A stretch of DNA of 64,000 nucleotides from Leptoclinus maculatus (GCA_032191485.1 JAVDOI010000020.1:3813926-3877925); one strand, 5' to 3'; counted from the first letter of the stretch, positions 13,351 to 28,198 are shown. The notes: generated by a model not told the origin, from the sequence alone. Numbers and translations: made by a program.

Positions 13351-14031
13351 TCCTTTCCTTCTTTGCTTCCTTTCATCCCTAAAACTCTCATCTTGTCTCC
13401 CTGACATCTTTCCTCCTCTTGTCCTTCATTCCGCCCCTGCCCTCCATCCTTCAGCCCACCTCCTCGTTCCTCACCTCCTTCCCTCTCCGACTCCTCCATC
13501 TTAGCTCATCATTGCGGAAACATTTTTTTTGTTGTTGTTGTGTGCCTGCCGGTGATGTCACAGGTGTAGAGAGAGAGAGAGTGTGTGTGTCTCAGAATGA
13601 TATCGCTCTCACTCGGTGTGAATGAGATGATCCACCTTCTCATGGCCTCCCTGCCCCCCCCCCCCCCACACCCCCCCACACTCTGCCGCACACTTCCACT
13701 CACATAAAGGAGTCAATTTGTCAGAGATGTCAAGGGTGCTAACGAAACAGCCAGCTTCTTGCCATATGCCTGTGTGCGTGCGTGCGTATGTGTGTGTGTG
13801 TGTGTGAGCACGTACTGCAGCGTGGTGTGAACGAGTGTGTGCCAAGTGTACTAAGCAGACAAGTACACGTGTATATTTAGCTGCCGTGTGGATAGCTGTG
13901 AAGACAATTTTGCAGGTGCGACATGGCGTGTGTTTGTGTTTTTCAGCCTATAGAGGTGGTGAATGTGTTAATTAATACACGACAGCTCTGTGTTCCGTAT
14001 GTGCCTCGACCTGTCTGTCTGTGTGTATGTG

Positions 14032-14067
<36 letters not shown>

Positions 14068-14216
14068 GGCTTCTCTTCATCCGGTGCCGCCTGAGGAGCC
14101 TGATGACCAGTCTATCTGACAGGCGTTCCAGTCACAGCGGTTTACCCGTCACTGCGGTGACCGGGTCATCGGAGTTAATTATTCTCAGCGCTGGTCCGTC
14201 ATGCTCCATGCTGCGG

Positions 14217-14251
<35 letters not shown>

Positions 14252-15669
14252 TATGCTGTCACAGCGAGAATAGAATAGTGCAATAGAAACACGCGTCCTC
14301 CCAGTTAAAGTTAAGCACGATGCCTTTTAACTAAGGACTCCTGGTGACCCTTGCTGTGTCCCTCGTTACACTGCAGGCCGTACGCTACATTTATGGATTT
14401 CTACTGTTCAGTATGAAGGACAGTGACTAATGTGAGGCAGTCTGCTTGCTAATTAAAGTCTAGTCGTACATTAATTACCACGAGCTGCAGTATTTAAGGT
14501 CTTAATTGAGCGCAGGAGGATTCTCCCTTTGACCTTTTGCTAAACCAGGATTTTTATTTTGGGTTACTTCATCTCCGGGCATGAGTAGAGAGGAGCGAGA
14601 CGTTATGGTGACGCAAGCATGGCGGAGTCCAGAACGTCAAATACTATGACAGAGACGGAGACTCGGAGACACGAGCATTCCTGATCAGTCCAGTGGTAGT
14701 CAACACGTGTAATAGACACGCAGCGACTTCATTTGAACGGGATCTCTTTCTGTACTGCACTTCATCATTTTGTGTCCAGCTGCCCTCCAGAGCTCAGCTC
14801 CTCATCCTCCTCATCCTCATCCTGCCAATCCCTCTTATCTTGGTTTATTGTAGTACTAGCTAGCTCATTGACTCGAGTCAAAGATGTATTGTTTCCCAGG
14901 AGAATAGGACAGAACGCTGTCTGTGTCACATTTAAAACGCTCATAATGACAGAGATGATGAAGGTCTCTGCAGCCAACCACACGTTGTACGGAGAGTTAG
15001 TAGTATACATTTGATTAATCCTTGTTGGTGGTTAAGTGTGATCTAGTCACCATACACTATGTGAGTGTTATGACAAAAGCAGCTGTATCTTCCAAGGCCA
15101 CACACCAACAAAAGTTTCAAAAAATACGTGTTTGCTGGCAAAAAAAGAAAGAAAATCATAATTGGCCAATTAGTGCATCACTATTTTTTAAATATAAATA
15201 TGCAGTTCTAATCTGAATAAACATGGGAACGGGGCCGGACTCCCATCATTCTTTTGGTATTGGGACCTGACAGGTTTATTTGCTATGCTCTGTCATGGGA
15301 TCGGGAGGGGATATGCATTCCTGAATGACCCTCTGGGATGACAGGGTGCAATACACACGGGTTATTCGCTTCCCTTTCCCATAAATTACTCAGTCCACCA
15401 TTTATTCTTTAGTGGAGCAGCTGTAAACGTCAGGTTGTTTTTGTGCCCTCTGGCTTTGTTTATGTATTTATGAACTGAAGCTGTCGCTGAGCATTTTAAG
15501 AAGTTGCTGTGTCGCCCTTTAAATGCACGTCGAATGCAGTCACGGTATTTACGACTGAAGATGTATTTATGGCTCTATGTTAACACTGAGGCGAGTCCTG
15601 GCTGAATTATTTGGAGCAGAAGGTAGCCATATGTGAGTGGGCCGGGAGGATGGCAAAATGCTCACATAG

Positions 15670-15715
<46 letters not shown>

Positions 15716-15972
15716 TTTGTTAGGACGGACCTGCTGTTCAAGCACTATCTGGATTACATTATTGCGCAATAGTGTTCACAGAGCGAACCAAATGTCCCTA
15801 ATGTCTCCGGGTCTGCCTCTCTCCCTCTCTCTCTCTCTCTCACTCTCTCTCACTTGGTGTACAACAGCACCAAGGGGGGGGGTAGCGATATGCAAATGAG
15901 TGCCCCATGTGCCTTTGAGCAAGCTTGCCAGATGATGGCGAGCCCAGCTTGAGGCACCTCACAGAGAGAGGT
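13351..15972. other. Non-coding with several microsatellites
   Basis: Holds a poly-C stretch at 13652-13677, (GT)n at 14034-14065, (AC)n at 14217-14250 and 15672-15711, and (CT)n near 15818-15852. AT-rich 14446-14515 contains TTAATTA and TTAATTG words that could be homeodomain sites, but there is nothing beyond composition to support it. Confidence 0.5.

Positions 15973-16002
<30 letters not shown>
15973..16002. repeat. Poly-G homopolymer, 30 G
   Basis: Thirty consecutive G on the + strand, followed by TTTAAATG. It is the longest homopolymer seen in the window. Confidence 0.9.
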
Positions 16003-16004
<2 letters not shown>

Positions 16005-16334
16005 TAAATGCGGCGTGATTACCGCTGAATGTTTTGGCAATAGCCTCGGCTTGGCAGGAGCTGTGAAAGGTACGTGTATAGGAGAGTGCTAAGCCCTTCC
16101 TAGTGTAGCCCAAGTGATGCTGAAAGTCTTTTGGGATGCATGCGGGTGTACAGTAAGCGCCTATAAATCCCACGTGGGACGTCCCAGTGAGGATGCGGCA
16201 GCTGATGCGTCTCATTCACGTAGATTCCGGGAGACAGAACCTTAAACTCAAGATATCAACTTTCTTTAGATGCAAGGTAGAGATCACTAACCCATATTGT
16301 AGAAAGTGAGACTCCAGGGTCTCTTTTTATTCTA

Positions 16335-16620
16335 AAGCTGGTCTAGCTGCAACATAGTATCAAAAACGCTCAATCCAGAAATGCGCACAGCCCAAATTCA
16401 GAAACTGGGCCTTTTAAACAAGCGGCCGGAAGTCACTGACCAATCAGAATGGGCTTCTTTCAGGAGGCGGGCTTAAAGACGGAGAGTGAATACAGGTATA
16501 TTCAGACAGACTGTAGGAATATAATCAGTTTTTTTTAACATTAAAGCATGTAAACATGTTCTAGTAGAGACCCAAAATACGAGTATGAACCAGAAAATGA
16601 GCATAATATGTCTCCTTTAA
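16335..16620 (+). repeat. TTAA-ended miniature element, partial copy (family of 40614-40856)
   Basis: The right part contains ATTAAAGCATGTAAACATG, TTCTAGTAGA and GAAAATGAGCATAATATGTC, and ends CTCCTTTAA at 16620. The same words recur with small changes at 40775-40850. The left end was not found, so this copy appears truncated or diverged. Confidence 0.55.
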
Positions 16621-18401
16621 ACACTATCTTAATACAATACACGCATTCCATAAGAACTAAATCCGACGACCACTTCGTCACTGTTTCAGTGACCCTGAAT
16701 AGTGTAATTGGTTCAGCATAATGGATGGATGGATGGATAGTAACTCTTCCTGTGTACTTTTCCATGCAGCATTATTAATAGAATATCCGTCTAAAAAAAC
16801 ACAGGGCATTATTTTAATCAGTATTCTGATTGATGATTGCCAGGCTACAGAGAAGAAGAAAAAACACCAATTATAATCAGCCTCTGAAGGAAAGGACTGG
16901 CGGAGCACTAACAAGGAGCAGGCATCCTGAAATGAATGCATGATGTATAAAAGACAGCATTAAAAATACAGAATGTGACAGGTTTACAGGTTACAAGCAA
17001 ATGTGCCAGTGGGCAGTAGTAGCTGTTCCCTCAATTAGCTGTGCAGATGGAAAAATGAGAATAAACAGAAGTGCGTGCAGATGTGCAAACTGCATAGTCA
17101 GCTAACGCTTCATCAGATATTCAGATGGAGGTAATACATACTGAAATACATACATTTTATTGCAGAAGCTTTGCATAGATTGCCTCATAAACCAATATAA
17201 TTTGTACAGTAGAGCCCATGTGCATAAACGCACACATTCTTAATCTAAAATAAATTGTTTATAATCTCAATAATATGCACATCAAAAAGTTGTTCGTATT
17301 GGTAATTGCTCACTCCATCAACAAAGCACACACTTTAAGACGTTCCAGTGCACTTTCAGCCCAACAGCAGTCTCTGCCCCTTCAGTACTCCGCATGAAGC
17401 CAGTGTGCCGGCATTAGCAGCTTGAATGCTCATTTTTAATGCATTGTGCGCGCTCATTATGCACGTGAGTGTTTAGTGCAACAGTGCACACGTTCCCAGG
17501 TCTGCATCTTGTGTGAGAACACAGCGCGCTGACATCACATTGTACCAGAAGCGCGCGCGAACAATGAACCGCTTTTCCGAACATTGTGCGCTTGTTTAGG
17601 CCACGTCACGGCCCTCGTGTGTGTGCGCGCGCACTGTTTGTTCACACACCTGTTCGCTCGCGAGGGAGCGCCATGTTTCCCGCTCGCCGGAGCCATGGAG
17701 CAGCTCCGGCGAATTAAAGCAGATGAATCGCGGCTCTCGCAGTTCAGTGAGCCCGAGAGGCGAGTGCCGGCGTATTGTTGTGAATCAACCACCCTGTCAG
17801 AGCACTCTGTGCCCCTCTTCCCTCCCTTTCCTAACAGCCTGTGTCATCATGCTCCCTTTTCCAACACACACACACACACACACACACTGGAAGCTGTTAG
17901 CTGTTAGTTTGAGAGCAGGTGCTAGCGTGGCATGGCAGCGCCCACAGGGCCCAGAGGCTTGTAGACAGACACCAGATCAACCGCCAGTTTCCCACATTCT
18001 GCACGCCGACCGGTGGCCGGCCCTAATTATTATTACTGGCCGCTGTAATTAATTGCAGAGCCTCAGAGCAGCCGGCAGACACGGTCCAGGACCACTTTGG
18101 TGGTGTCATTTTGGTGTTTTGGACTGTGCCGGTGTGGCTGCCGTCCCTTAGACTGGGGGGGGGGAATCCAAGGTTAGATTGACTGATTTAAAATGTAATT
18201 ATTTAGCTACTGGATTAAGCTATCAATTGAAGCTGCGCAACCAAATATAGGGATTAGACTGTATAGTGGTAGCGTCTACTGTTGGCCTCAAAGGGCACAT
18301 TTTCTTGTTGGGAGCTATAAAGATTATGAGTTTGTGAGCTGGGGATTTGTCCTCTCCTTGTGGTCAGAGGGCTGCTGCTGCCTACACTAAAAGGGACTCA
18401 C

Positions 18402-18436
<35 letters not shown>

Positions 18437-18916
18437 GGGCCGAGATTTAGGAGAAAAGTAGATGAGTATTGAGCGTCGTATATATCTCAGTGAAAATGGT
18501 ACCCAGAGGAGTGAGGGCTAAAGGGAAGGTAAAACAAAGGAAGCCAGCTGAAAATACAGGAGCGGGACATTTACAGGAGGAAAGTGGAGGGAGACGGGGT
18601 CGGGGGGGGGCTCGATGGATGCAGTCGCCTCTTCCGTCCCGTCCCCCCCTCAGCCGCCCATCTCAAATTACAGCACGGGCTGTGAGAGAGGATCAAACGA
18701 GCCGCACTGTCTTATTCATTTTCCATGCTGCTGCACTGAGGGAGCAAAGGAAAGAAGGAGTGAGAGGCAACTAAAGCGAGAGGCTGGGGGAATGAAAGAC
18801 AGAAAAACAGAGCAACCTACTTTTTTTTTTTTTTTTTTGCACTGCGTCTCTGGGTGCATATGTAGGAGCTTAACGAGTGGCAAATACACACACGCACACA
18901 CACACACACACACACA

Positions 18917-18978
<62 letters not shown>

Positions 18979-19362
18979 CACTTCTCTTGTAATTGCTCCA
19001 GTTGGTTCACAGGAACAGTGCATCATGGATCCCAGAGGTGGGAGCAACACAAGGGGCTGAGAAACAACCACAAGGAAACGGGGACATATACGCTGACATG
19101 CACACGCACACACACACACACACACACACACCCTCACTCCTGGCCGTCTGCGGCAACATGCCACCAAGGGTTGAGTGTGACCCTCCCCCCCCACAACACT
19201 AAGTGGAACAAGTCTCTCAGGCCTCCTCCTTCTCGCGCCTCACTCCTCAGCCGGTCTTCAGTCTCTGTTCAGCGCCACTCTCCGCTCGCACCTCATTATT
19301 TCTTCGGGAGCCGATGGGCAAAGACTCCGGATTCAGATGCAGAGATAGAGGGGAGGAGTGAC

Positions 19363-19422
<60 letters not shown>

Positions 19423-22400
19423 CTTCAATTTCCCACTGTGCACCACCACACTGCTGTGACACCTGAAACACCCCTCAGACTAACACACACACACATTGAA
19501 GTACAGTAGCAGCAGAGGAGGAGGGATCAAAAGGGGGGGAAGGACAGAATGGCGAAGATGGCGAGGAGGGAAAAGACAAACTGTCTGAGAGGGAATAGGA
19601 GAGTGAGAAAGCATCGGCTGAAAAGAGAGAAACAGCAGAGGAAAGTGTGGAAGTAAGAAGCAGGAAGAGGGTGAAACTTTAGTACAGGGGCACATTTTGC
19701 CAGCACACCTCGCAGTAGCTCAAGAGATGTGGGCACCTCATTCAGACCTCTATGTATATATTCAATACTTACATCACCGGTTACACACACAGGAATATGG
19801 CTGTCTCCTCAGTCTTTAAGCACCATGATGTGTGCAGCCATCAAGTGCATATTTAAGACCCGTTTCACGGGTGTGTAAAACGTAAGACAGCGTTTTTTAA
19901 AGAAGCCTACGCCTAATTAGCTCGCTAGCTACAGCTGATAACATCCGCAAGCGACGGCTGTCATTTCAGCCGGCGGAAAAATTGACAGTCGAGGAGTAGA
20001 GATGAGAATCCTGCTCTTGTCTGAAACATCATCATGCACACAGCATATCCTCTGGGGGTGAAAAAAACAAAAAACCACCTCCCAGTATATTATCGTGCTG
20101 ATCATGTACAGTATATTTATGAGCGTGTCTTCCTCCTACAGCTCTCCCCCGGTTGTAAAACAAACACGGCCCATCGAGATGCGCTCAGCTATAGATTAAA
20201 GCACCGGATGAATATTCATCACTCGTGCTAATAGCCGACGGAGGCGAGGAGGAGAGGCAAAAAGAGAGAGAGAGAGGAAGAGTGTTTAGCTGCTGCAGCT
20301 TGTTATTAATAATGCTGATTAGAAACTGTGGGTTATTCTCACCCATGTCCCCTTTTCCTTTGATATCCATCCCTCATCCTCTCCTTTGGTTTTGGAAGGA
20401 TGGAGTTCAATTAAGTGAGGATCAAAAATAGACCGTGTGGAGAGAGGAAGGAGGACAACAGGTAGAGAGGGAGGCAGCGACTGGTGACGTGTCCTCTTGT
20501 TTGGGGAAGCAGACGATCAGCTGCTCTCGTGTGTCTCGCTGGCCATCTGTCAGGGACAACCAGATCAGGATGGCAGCGCTCCAACCCCCCCCCCCCCCCC
20601 CCTCTCTCCATCACTCCCTGTGGCGTTCATCTTCATGTATATCGCTCTCGCTCAAGGTTCATAGCCGGTCATTACCAGTCAAATGACGCCGACTTCATTC
20701 CTCAGCGTCACGTCCTCAGCTGGCCCCGCTGTCCTGCTTCCACAACAGACTCAGTGTCCTCACCGGAACCTTTAACAGTCTCCACGGTGTAGAGACGTTC
20801 CTGTAACGGTCCTCAACCTCACGTCACTGTAACAACTCTGAAGGCACGCCCACTTACCCTTACACTGCAATACCACAAATATAAGATTTCATTTTTAGGT
20901 CTTATTCCACGCTGACGGTCTCAAATATGAAGCCATACGATGTCCACACTGAATGAACTGTTCAAACCGTAAGACTCTCCCGGCTGCACCATTTCATCCA
21001 AATGACAATGTTCTAGATATTCTCAGATTCCACATATTTCATACCTTTTGGAAGCTTCTCGATCTCCCCCGTAGAATTATAAATCCAGCTGCTTAGGTTT
21101 GAATGAAGCTCGGGGACTCGTTCCATGTTTGTTGTGGGGTTTAAGTGTTTCTAGATGAATGGAGAGGAGTGGTATTAATATTTAAAGACATGTTGCCCTC
21201 CTGGCTCAATATACTCACTGATACTAAAGTACACCAGCATCGGCTCTCCTCAGTCTTATTAATTAGCTAATGTAATAGACTCGTAAACAAGTGTTTAAAA
21301 GTTTCTTTCATGTCTTTACATAGCAAGTAGTTGTCTGCTGCTATGTTAATGCTCTGAAAGCCATTTCTTGAATCTCTCATTCACTTATAGAGCAGCAGAA
21401 ACAACTTGTGTGTGTGTGTGTGGGGGGGGCAATGGTGTTAGTTCAACTATCTCCTCCGTATTTGTTGTATTGTAATCTACAAATTCAGATTAAACGCTGT
21501 ATTTATCTGCTGATGTCTTAATATCTCTTTACTCTAGAGCCTGGACGGCATCTCGGTTGGAAAAATTGCAGATTTCTGTCACTTTGCACAACTTCTATTA
21601 CGTTCCTAATCCTCTAAGTCAATATTTTAATGGGAAGCTTTTATCTGTCCCAGGTCACAAACCCCCGTCTAGCTGTAAACAAAGTCCAAGTGCCTCTCTG
21701 CTTGACAAGTGAGCAAGCTGTAAGCTACAGCTGACATTCACCAGCTTTACTTTCGCCTGGCTTGGGGAACACTTTGTCCTCATGTGGCCCTCCGTTCTCC
21801 CGCTGTGGCTCGCTATGTGTTTCCCTTCAGCGGCATTCATTTGCTCAATTACACCCCATTCACCCCGTCTCTCCAACACAGAGAGCCATTTTGTGAAACC
21901 GTGGCCCCATGTTGCCTTGGGCTAAATCCTCGCCGTTGGTGCATCGGTGCGTCCCACTCACCCAGTTTAAAAAGTGACCCTCCCTTTACCCCCATTTAAG
22001 GTCGCATTATTGGTAGTTAGCAGACGCCCTTTCAGAATTAAAGTCCCGGTGAAACAGAAGTATTCAAGCAATGGACAGGATACCGATACCTGATCTCGGG
22101 CCGATGCTGACTCAAATCGCTGGATCGTGTATCTGTATAGGTTAGAGAAGAGCCTTCGAAGCTGTATTGCAGCAGCCGTTGCAAACCAACCACCCTAATG
22201 GTCCTGAAGGTTTGAAGCTTTCTGTAAAACATTTGATGCTGGGTCATTATAAAAAGAAGCGTAGCCCCTTTCTGTTAAAAAAAAACGAAAGGTAAAGCTG
22301 CTTTTTAGACCTTTAAAAGAGATAGCAACCCAATTTACCACTGTAAGAAACTCTGGAAAGTTGTCAAACTCTGCTTGTTGCGCCCCCATAGTACGGTACA

Positions 22401-23126
22401 ACCTACAGTACTCTGACCCAAGGTCAGAACCACTTAGAAGACGATAAGATATTTATGATAGACACACACACACACACACACATCTGACGTTTCACTGAGC
22501 TGTGGCAGCATCCTCCAGCCCCCCCCCCCCCCCGGGACAGGACCACGCTGTCCTGGACGCTCTCTCTAGAGGATCTGCGGGTTGGGGTGGGGGGGGGGGG
22601 GTGAGCGGCTCAGGAGCTGTCTTTAAGCGAGGGGAGGAAGGGGTTGTGGAGGGGGGAGCCAGTGATTTATAGAGGAGACAGAGGAAGAGGCAGGTAATCA
22701 GAGCATGACGGCAGGGCAGTCTGTACGGGTGTGCGTCTTAAGAAGAAGCGGCAGAATGAGAGAGAATAAGGTATGCCCTCCGACGCTGGATACACTCGTC
22801 CCCTTTGGGTGCGAGGGAAACGTCCAGAGTGTTTTGCCAGACTAAATGATGGGGCTGCGTACGCCTTGCGAATGTGTTTGTGTGCGCGCGCGTCTGCGAG
22901 GCTGCGCTGTCAGCCTGTGATTAATCTACCACTGTCTGTCTAATTACCACCCATGCCCCTCCGTGTTCCTCAGCTCTGCCGGAGGCGCGCTGACCCGCAC
23001 CGGAAACTCACCGCTCCCCATGCAAATTAAAGCCCTGTAAATATTTGCTTTTAACTCTTGCCGACACATTGTTTCCAATTTTGCGCTCCAGTGGTCCGCA
23101 ACCCCAACGCCCACCCCCCCCGTACT

Positions 23127-23161
<35 letters not shown>

Positions 23162-24595
23162 CATACACACTTCACGCTCATGTGTGTGTACATCTCTGTG
23201 TTGTCAACACGTTCACTGACAGCTCCTACACTCTCCTCCTCCTCCTCCGCCCAGCCCTCCCTCTGCCTCTGCATCCTCCCATTGTGTCTGTGTTGCAGTC
23301 TATCAGGCCGTTCTCGTCCACTGTCGGCCCGGCCTATAGTCTCCTGTGTTGAAATAGAGTCATGAACAATGGCTTTAAAACGAAGGGTTGCATGTAGTAG
23401 ATGTCATGAAGACAGAACTTCGCCCAGTTGCAAAAGGAAACTCCACAAAAACACATACATTTCACAGATCCGTTCACTCTGCTCGACGCTTAGCTGACGG
23501 CAGCACAACACGCCCGAGTTCCGATCGAACTGTCACGGTCGAGCTGCATTGTGGGTAATGAGTGAGAATGCACGGAATATAAAAAGACGGTATCTCTGGT
23601 TCTGCTGCATCGATTTTCATACTTCATGAAAAAACGACCCACTGCGAGCATGACAGTGTTATATATGAGTGTGGTGAGTCTTTTAATCTCTTCACCTGAA
23701 AATCACCCAAACTATTGCTAATGAATCATCTGCATCGACAACAAACGGAAAACTAAATTCATGAAATGAATCTCCATGAAGTCATTTCAATTTCAATCTC
23801 CATGAAATTCTCACCCTCCACCTAAAGTCTCTGCATTGTTACATTCCCTGGCTTCAAAGTAGAGAGAATTTCACTTTATTTCAAATATAGAATTGTTTTA
23901 TTTATGAAAATCATCCGGAGGAGTAATGCCAGTTAAAGCTTCACGTCCGTCCTGTGAACGTTGTAAAATAGTGGAACCGCTTTAAGAATGACGTTCACAT
24001 ACAGAGAGCTACCTTCATCCTTCATTGTCAGACTGTGGACTGCACAATTAAAAACAATCTAATGTTCCTAAAGTCATTGGAATGAAGGTGTTGCAAGAGA
24101 GTGCAGCACATTAATCAGCCAGCAAATTAGTCTGTTTGTAAAGATCAAGAATGTTGCTTGAAATTTGTATTCACACGTGAATAATACGGTTTTTAATGGC
24201 AAACCAGAGATGGAATTTGACGATTAAAAAATGCGGTAAATTGAAACTAATGACTTATGTATGACATCATAGGGTGATGGTGAGCCGCCGAAAACTTTCC
24301 CCTGACTTCAGCTCACTGCTGGTGTTGTTTTCTCCCTGTTTTTCTGAAGAGCTGGATGTGAGTTGATTTACATTCCTCCACGCTCTCAACATACATCCCC
24401 CCCTTCAGCTATATGCGTTGAACTCTGGCCCGAATCTGATTCCTTCTTCCCCGCGCCGAGAGACCGAGATGGACGGATGAAAAATTATAAAGATTATGGC
24501 ACTGACAGGAGCCAGAGTGAGGACTGACCTGGCCGCCGGCTCTTTTCTATTCGGAGCCCGCACTCAGGCTGTCAGCAGGATGGCAAACATACAAC

Positions 24596-24639
<44 letters not shown>

Positions 24640-24780
24640 TGTCCGCCCCATCTACTGGCATTAACGTGGCATCTGCAGAGATGAAAAGGCCCTTTTCTGT
24701 TCAACCATTCAGCTTCCACTCTACCGTGTCCTCAAAAATGACTTTGCGATCAACACATCTAACTCCCGTCCCACAGATAC

Positions 24781-24828
<48 letters not shown>

Positions 24829-26406
24829 GCATCGTGGATTCACACAGAAACTCCAAACATTCACATTTTTTGCTAAACGTACACAAGCAGTTTGTGTGGA
24901 TAAATGTGCTGACAGTCACAGGGACACATTGACGCTCCAATGTCAAATGTTCACGTCTCAGCCTTGACGTATTACCATTGTGGAAACAAATGAGCTGTGC
25001 CCAATCAGATACTGTCAGACCTTGGAAGCCTTGAGGTGATAATGAGCGTAAAGCATTCGTGTGCGTGGGCGCATGTGTGTGTGTGTGTGTGTGTTCGCGC
25101 TTGGCTGCACGGTAACAGTGCTGCTGAGTACGTTCTAGCTTGTTGTACGTCCACCTGAGTAGATTCAGGCACTTTATATATACAGTACATGTGTGACTGC
25201 TTTGATTTGTCTTCCTCTGTTTTAAAGGCAGTACCTTTCTGACCTCATTCGTCCGGCACCCTTTCGCAAACTGAAATTCCAGCTATCGGCCGGCACCGCC
25301 AGCCTGGCAAAGTCCGCTTATTATCTATCATTAAGTTGAACCGGCGCTGACAGACCGACTCGCAAGACGGAGGGAGAGGTGGCAAGCAATTACAGGGGAG
25401 GTCTTAGCGGGTGGTTCGGGCGGCTGTATTGGAGTAAAATTGGGTGGAATTGGTTTTGGTGGGATTTAGATTGTGCCCAGTAAGCTATGTGGCAGAGTGG
25501 TGATGGATTCCATTCTGAGACAGTGATCCCCGGGCTGATTTGCCCGCTTGGAGGAAAAGCTGGGGAAACTTTTTAGCTAAAGAGCCGCGGTGAATTTGTG
25601 AAGACAAACGAGCAGCTGAGAGAAAACCATTGCAACGGAGAAGAGGACGAGTAGCACAAAGACCAAGTAATGTTTTTGGATTGTTCACGGGTCCTCCTGC
25701 TACCCAATCTGTGAGAGTAGTGCAAGGACGTGAGTCTAAATGTTCATTGTAACTGGGTCCAGGTAGGGTTCTGTTCCATTGCCATGGGTGTCAGGCCAAC
25801 ATTTGAATGTATAATACCTGAGTGGACTCAGACCAAGTGGTCTGTTGTAATAATTGCAAGAGAAAAACGTGTTCTTTCAAGGTTAAGGTCACATTTTCTT
25901 TGGGTATATGACTGGTTCGGTAGGTTTTTCATGGGTCTGTTTTGGATCGGAACAGGTTCCACCACATTTTGGACGGGGTCCGATCTCCCTCTGGGCATGC
26001 CGATCAGGTCTTTTATTAAGCATTGGTCTTGTTTGGCTAGGCAACATTTATAACACTTTCTCAAGTCAAGCAGAAGAGCTGGATCCCAAAACATACAGGA
26101 TTATAGTAGAATACCAGAAGGCTTTCCATTACACAACCTCATCTAATCCAAATCCACACCCGGGCTTTAGAAACATAAAGGAACAAAACCCCTTATTCCC
26201 TCTCAAATTAGGTGCAATTTCAATCGCGGCCGCTGATCACACTGCCGTCACCATGAGCAGAGACACGACCTTCACACGGAAGATTACCGGCAGGTTAATT
26301 GCTAGGAAGCCTCTGTCACGGCACATAAAAGTGTCTCCTCGCAGCAATTAAAGATAACAAAGTGGGCTTGCTGTTGAAAACATGGAATCATAAGCACTTT
26401 ATGTAA
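16621..26406. other. Non-coding, microsatellite-rich
   Basis: No exon recognised. Simple repeats include (AC)n at 17864-17887, 18403-18434, 18886-18974 (about 90 bp, interrupted), 19101-19131, 22461-22482, 23129-23159, 24598-24636 and 24786-24826, (GA)n at 19367-19419, a poly-T at 18822-18838, and C or G runs near 20585-20602, 22519-22534 and 22589-22602. The stretch 22070-22450 carries GATACCGATACCTGATCTCG and TGGATCGTGTATC words that resemble a fish dispersed repeat, weakly. Confidence 0.5.
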
Positions 26407-26448
26407 TTCTTGTCTTCATGTGAGCGGTGGCTCACATGAAGACAAGAA
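26407..26448. other. Perfect 19-bp inverted repeat with 4-nt loop
   Basis: Arm 26407-26425 (TTCTTGTCTTCATGTGAGC) is the exact reverse complement of 26430-26448, separated by GGTG. The bases just outside do not pair. A perfect short snap-back of this kind is unlikely by chance and resembles the product of replication template switching. Confidence 0.9.
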
Positions 26449-28198
26449 GTAATGATTTGTGGAATCTGATCTCTGTTGACGCCTGTTGTAAGTAATGAGG
26501 GAGAACATTTCCCCCACAAACACAAGAGAAGGGCACCAATCTAATGATCTAGTATCTAATCATGCAGCAGTCTATTTATAATTACATCTTCCAAGTCGCA
26601 GTCTTGTGCTCTTGCATTGGGTTTTATTACTGCAAAGTTTCAGTTCGTTCAATAAGTGTCACACACACGTTCGAAAACACGGCAAAGCCTCGACACACCT
26701 CCTCACGGTGCTTCCTGAATCGATGCTACTTCCTCTCTATTCAGTCTGGTAGTTTCACCGAGGGGTGATATCCCTGTAATAGGTTCGGTGACCTGTTTGT
26801 TGTGACACTAGCCCACAGTGGATTCCCTTCTTCCAAACCGTGTCAAATACATATAACCCCTGCATAATTAGCTTAACGGTAAAGAGTTCCTCTGTCAAAG
26901 GCAGAGTTAATTGAGTATCACGTCGAGCAGTGTGCTTCATGTTTCTTCACTTAAAGAAACAGTCTTGTGGAATGTGCTTATTCGATTTTGCATGCGTTAG
27001 GCTGACTCGGACTGGGTACAGGTGTAACAGGCAGCCCCAACATCTTTCAATGAAAACGTCGAGTTGCACTTGACAGATTTTCGGTTGCTAACACTGACGC
27101 CCCTGCTAACTCTCTGCAAGAAGGCGAATAAGAGATTCCTCAAAATGTCAAACTATTCTCTTCAGTATATCCAAAGCAATAGGAAAGAAATCAGACAGAT
27201 GCCAGACGCAAAGCTGCTTTATTTTACCTTTTAGTGTAGATGCTGTAAAAATGCTGTTTGATGTTGTACTCCTCAACGGATTCCTGACAGATCAGTCATT
27301 CTGCTTTCTTCTCCACCTTCGTGAGACGTATTTAGCTGTCCACTCTGTCTCATATGCTCAGCATTCACTGTCGACTTTAACTCTTTTTTCACAACATTCA
27401 TTTTTGTTGTTTTGCAGCGGAGGGGATGTCGACTGTACTGAGAAACGGTCCCATTTTTTAAAAGCCTAGCTGTGGGCCCAATATGAAGAAAATGTCCGCA
27501 TCGTCTTGACAGGCAGGAGACGTTTCAGGTCAACAAATTAAAGCAACTAAATCGTATTACAGGTTTGTGGGTCAGATTCAGGCTGGGTCTGGCCCCAGAC
27601 AGCACGGCGGTCTATGAGAGCAAGTCGTTGCAGGTCTGAGCGCTGTGACCATAAATAGTTCCCGAAAAATGATGCCAAACACGAAAAGGCCCACTTTGTA
27701 CCCAATTTGAATAATGTTTAGTCGTGGAAACCCATCGGTTTGCATATTTCTTTGCTCATCCTCAATGATGCAGCGCCAGACTCGACGGCCCTGTTGAAAT
27801 ATACAGCCGGCAAGAGACGAAAATAGAATCCTTTGTGTTGCGTTGGTTTTTCCTGCGGAACACATTTAGATGAGTAATACCAAGAAAGATGGGAGGTTTA
27901 TACTGAAAAGACCTGTGCGGTCCCCCTCCTTCTCTCTTACTCTCGGGGGGTTGAGGAAAAAAAACATTCTCCTTATGAGATGAATCACGGGTGAGTGTGC
28001 ATCCGTGTGTACCTGTGGGATACACAGTGTGTTGGGGAGAACCTGTTCCTTTAAGTCTGCGTCGGTGAGTGTGATGGCACGTGCTCTACCTCTTTTTTTT
28101 CATGGCTCCGTGTCCGTGCTCAGCTCTCCTCCCACCAGTCTCTCCCTCTCTGCTTCATCAATCACTTAAGCTCTCCCGCTGCTCACAGCGAAGCCGGA
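26449..28198. other. Non-coding, nothing recognised
   Basis: Unique-looking sequence with no exon, named repeat or long simple repeat. Confidence 0.45.
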
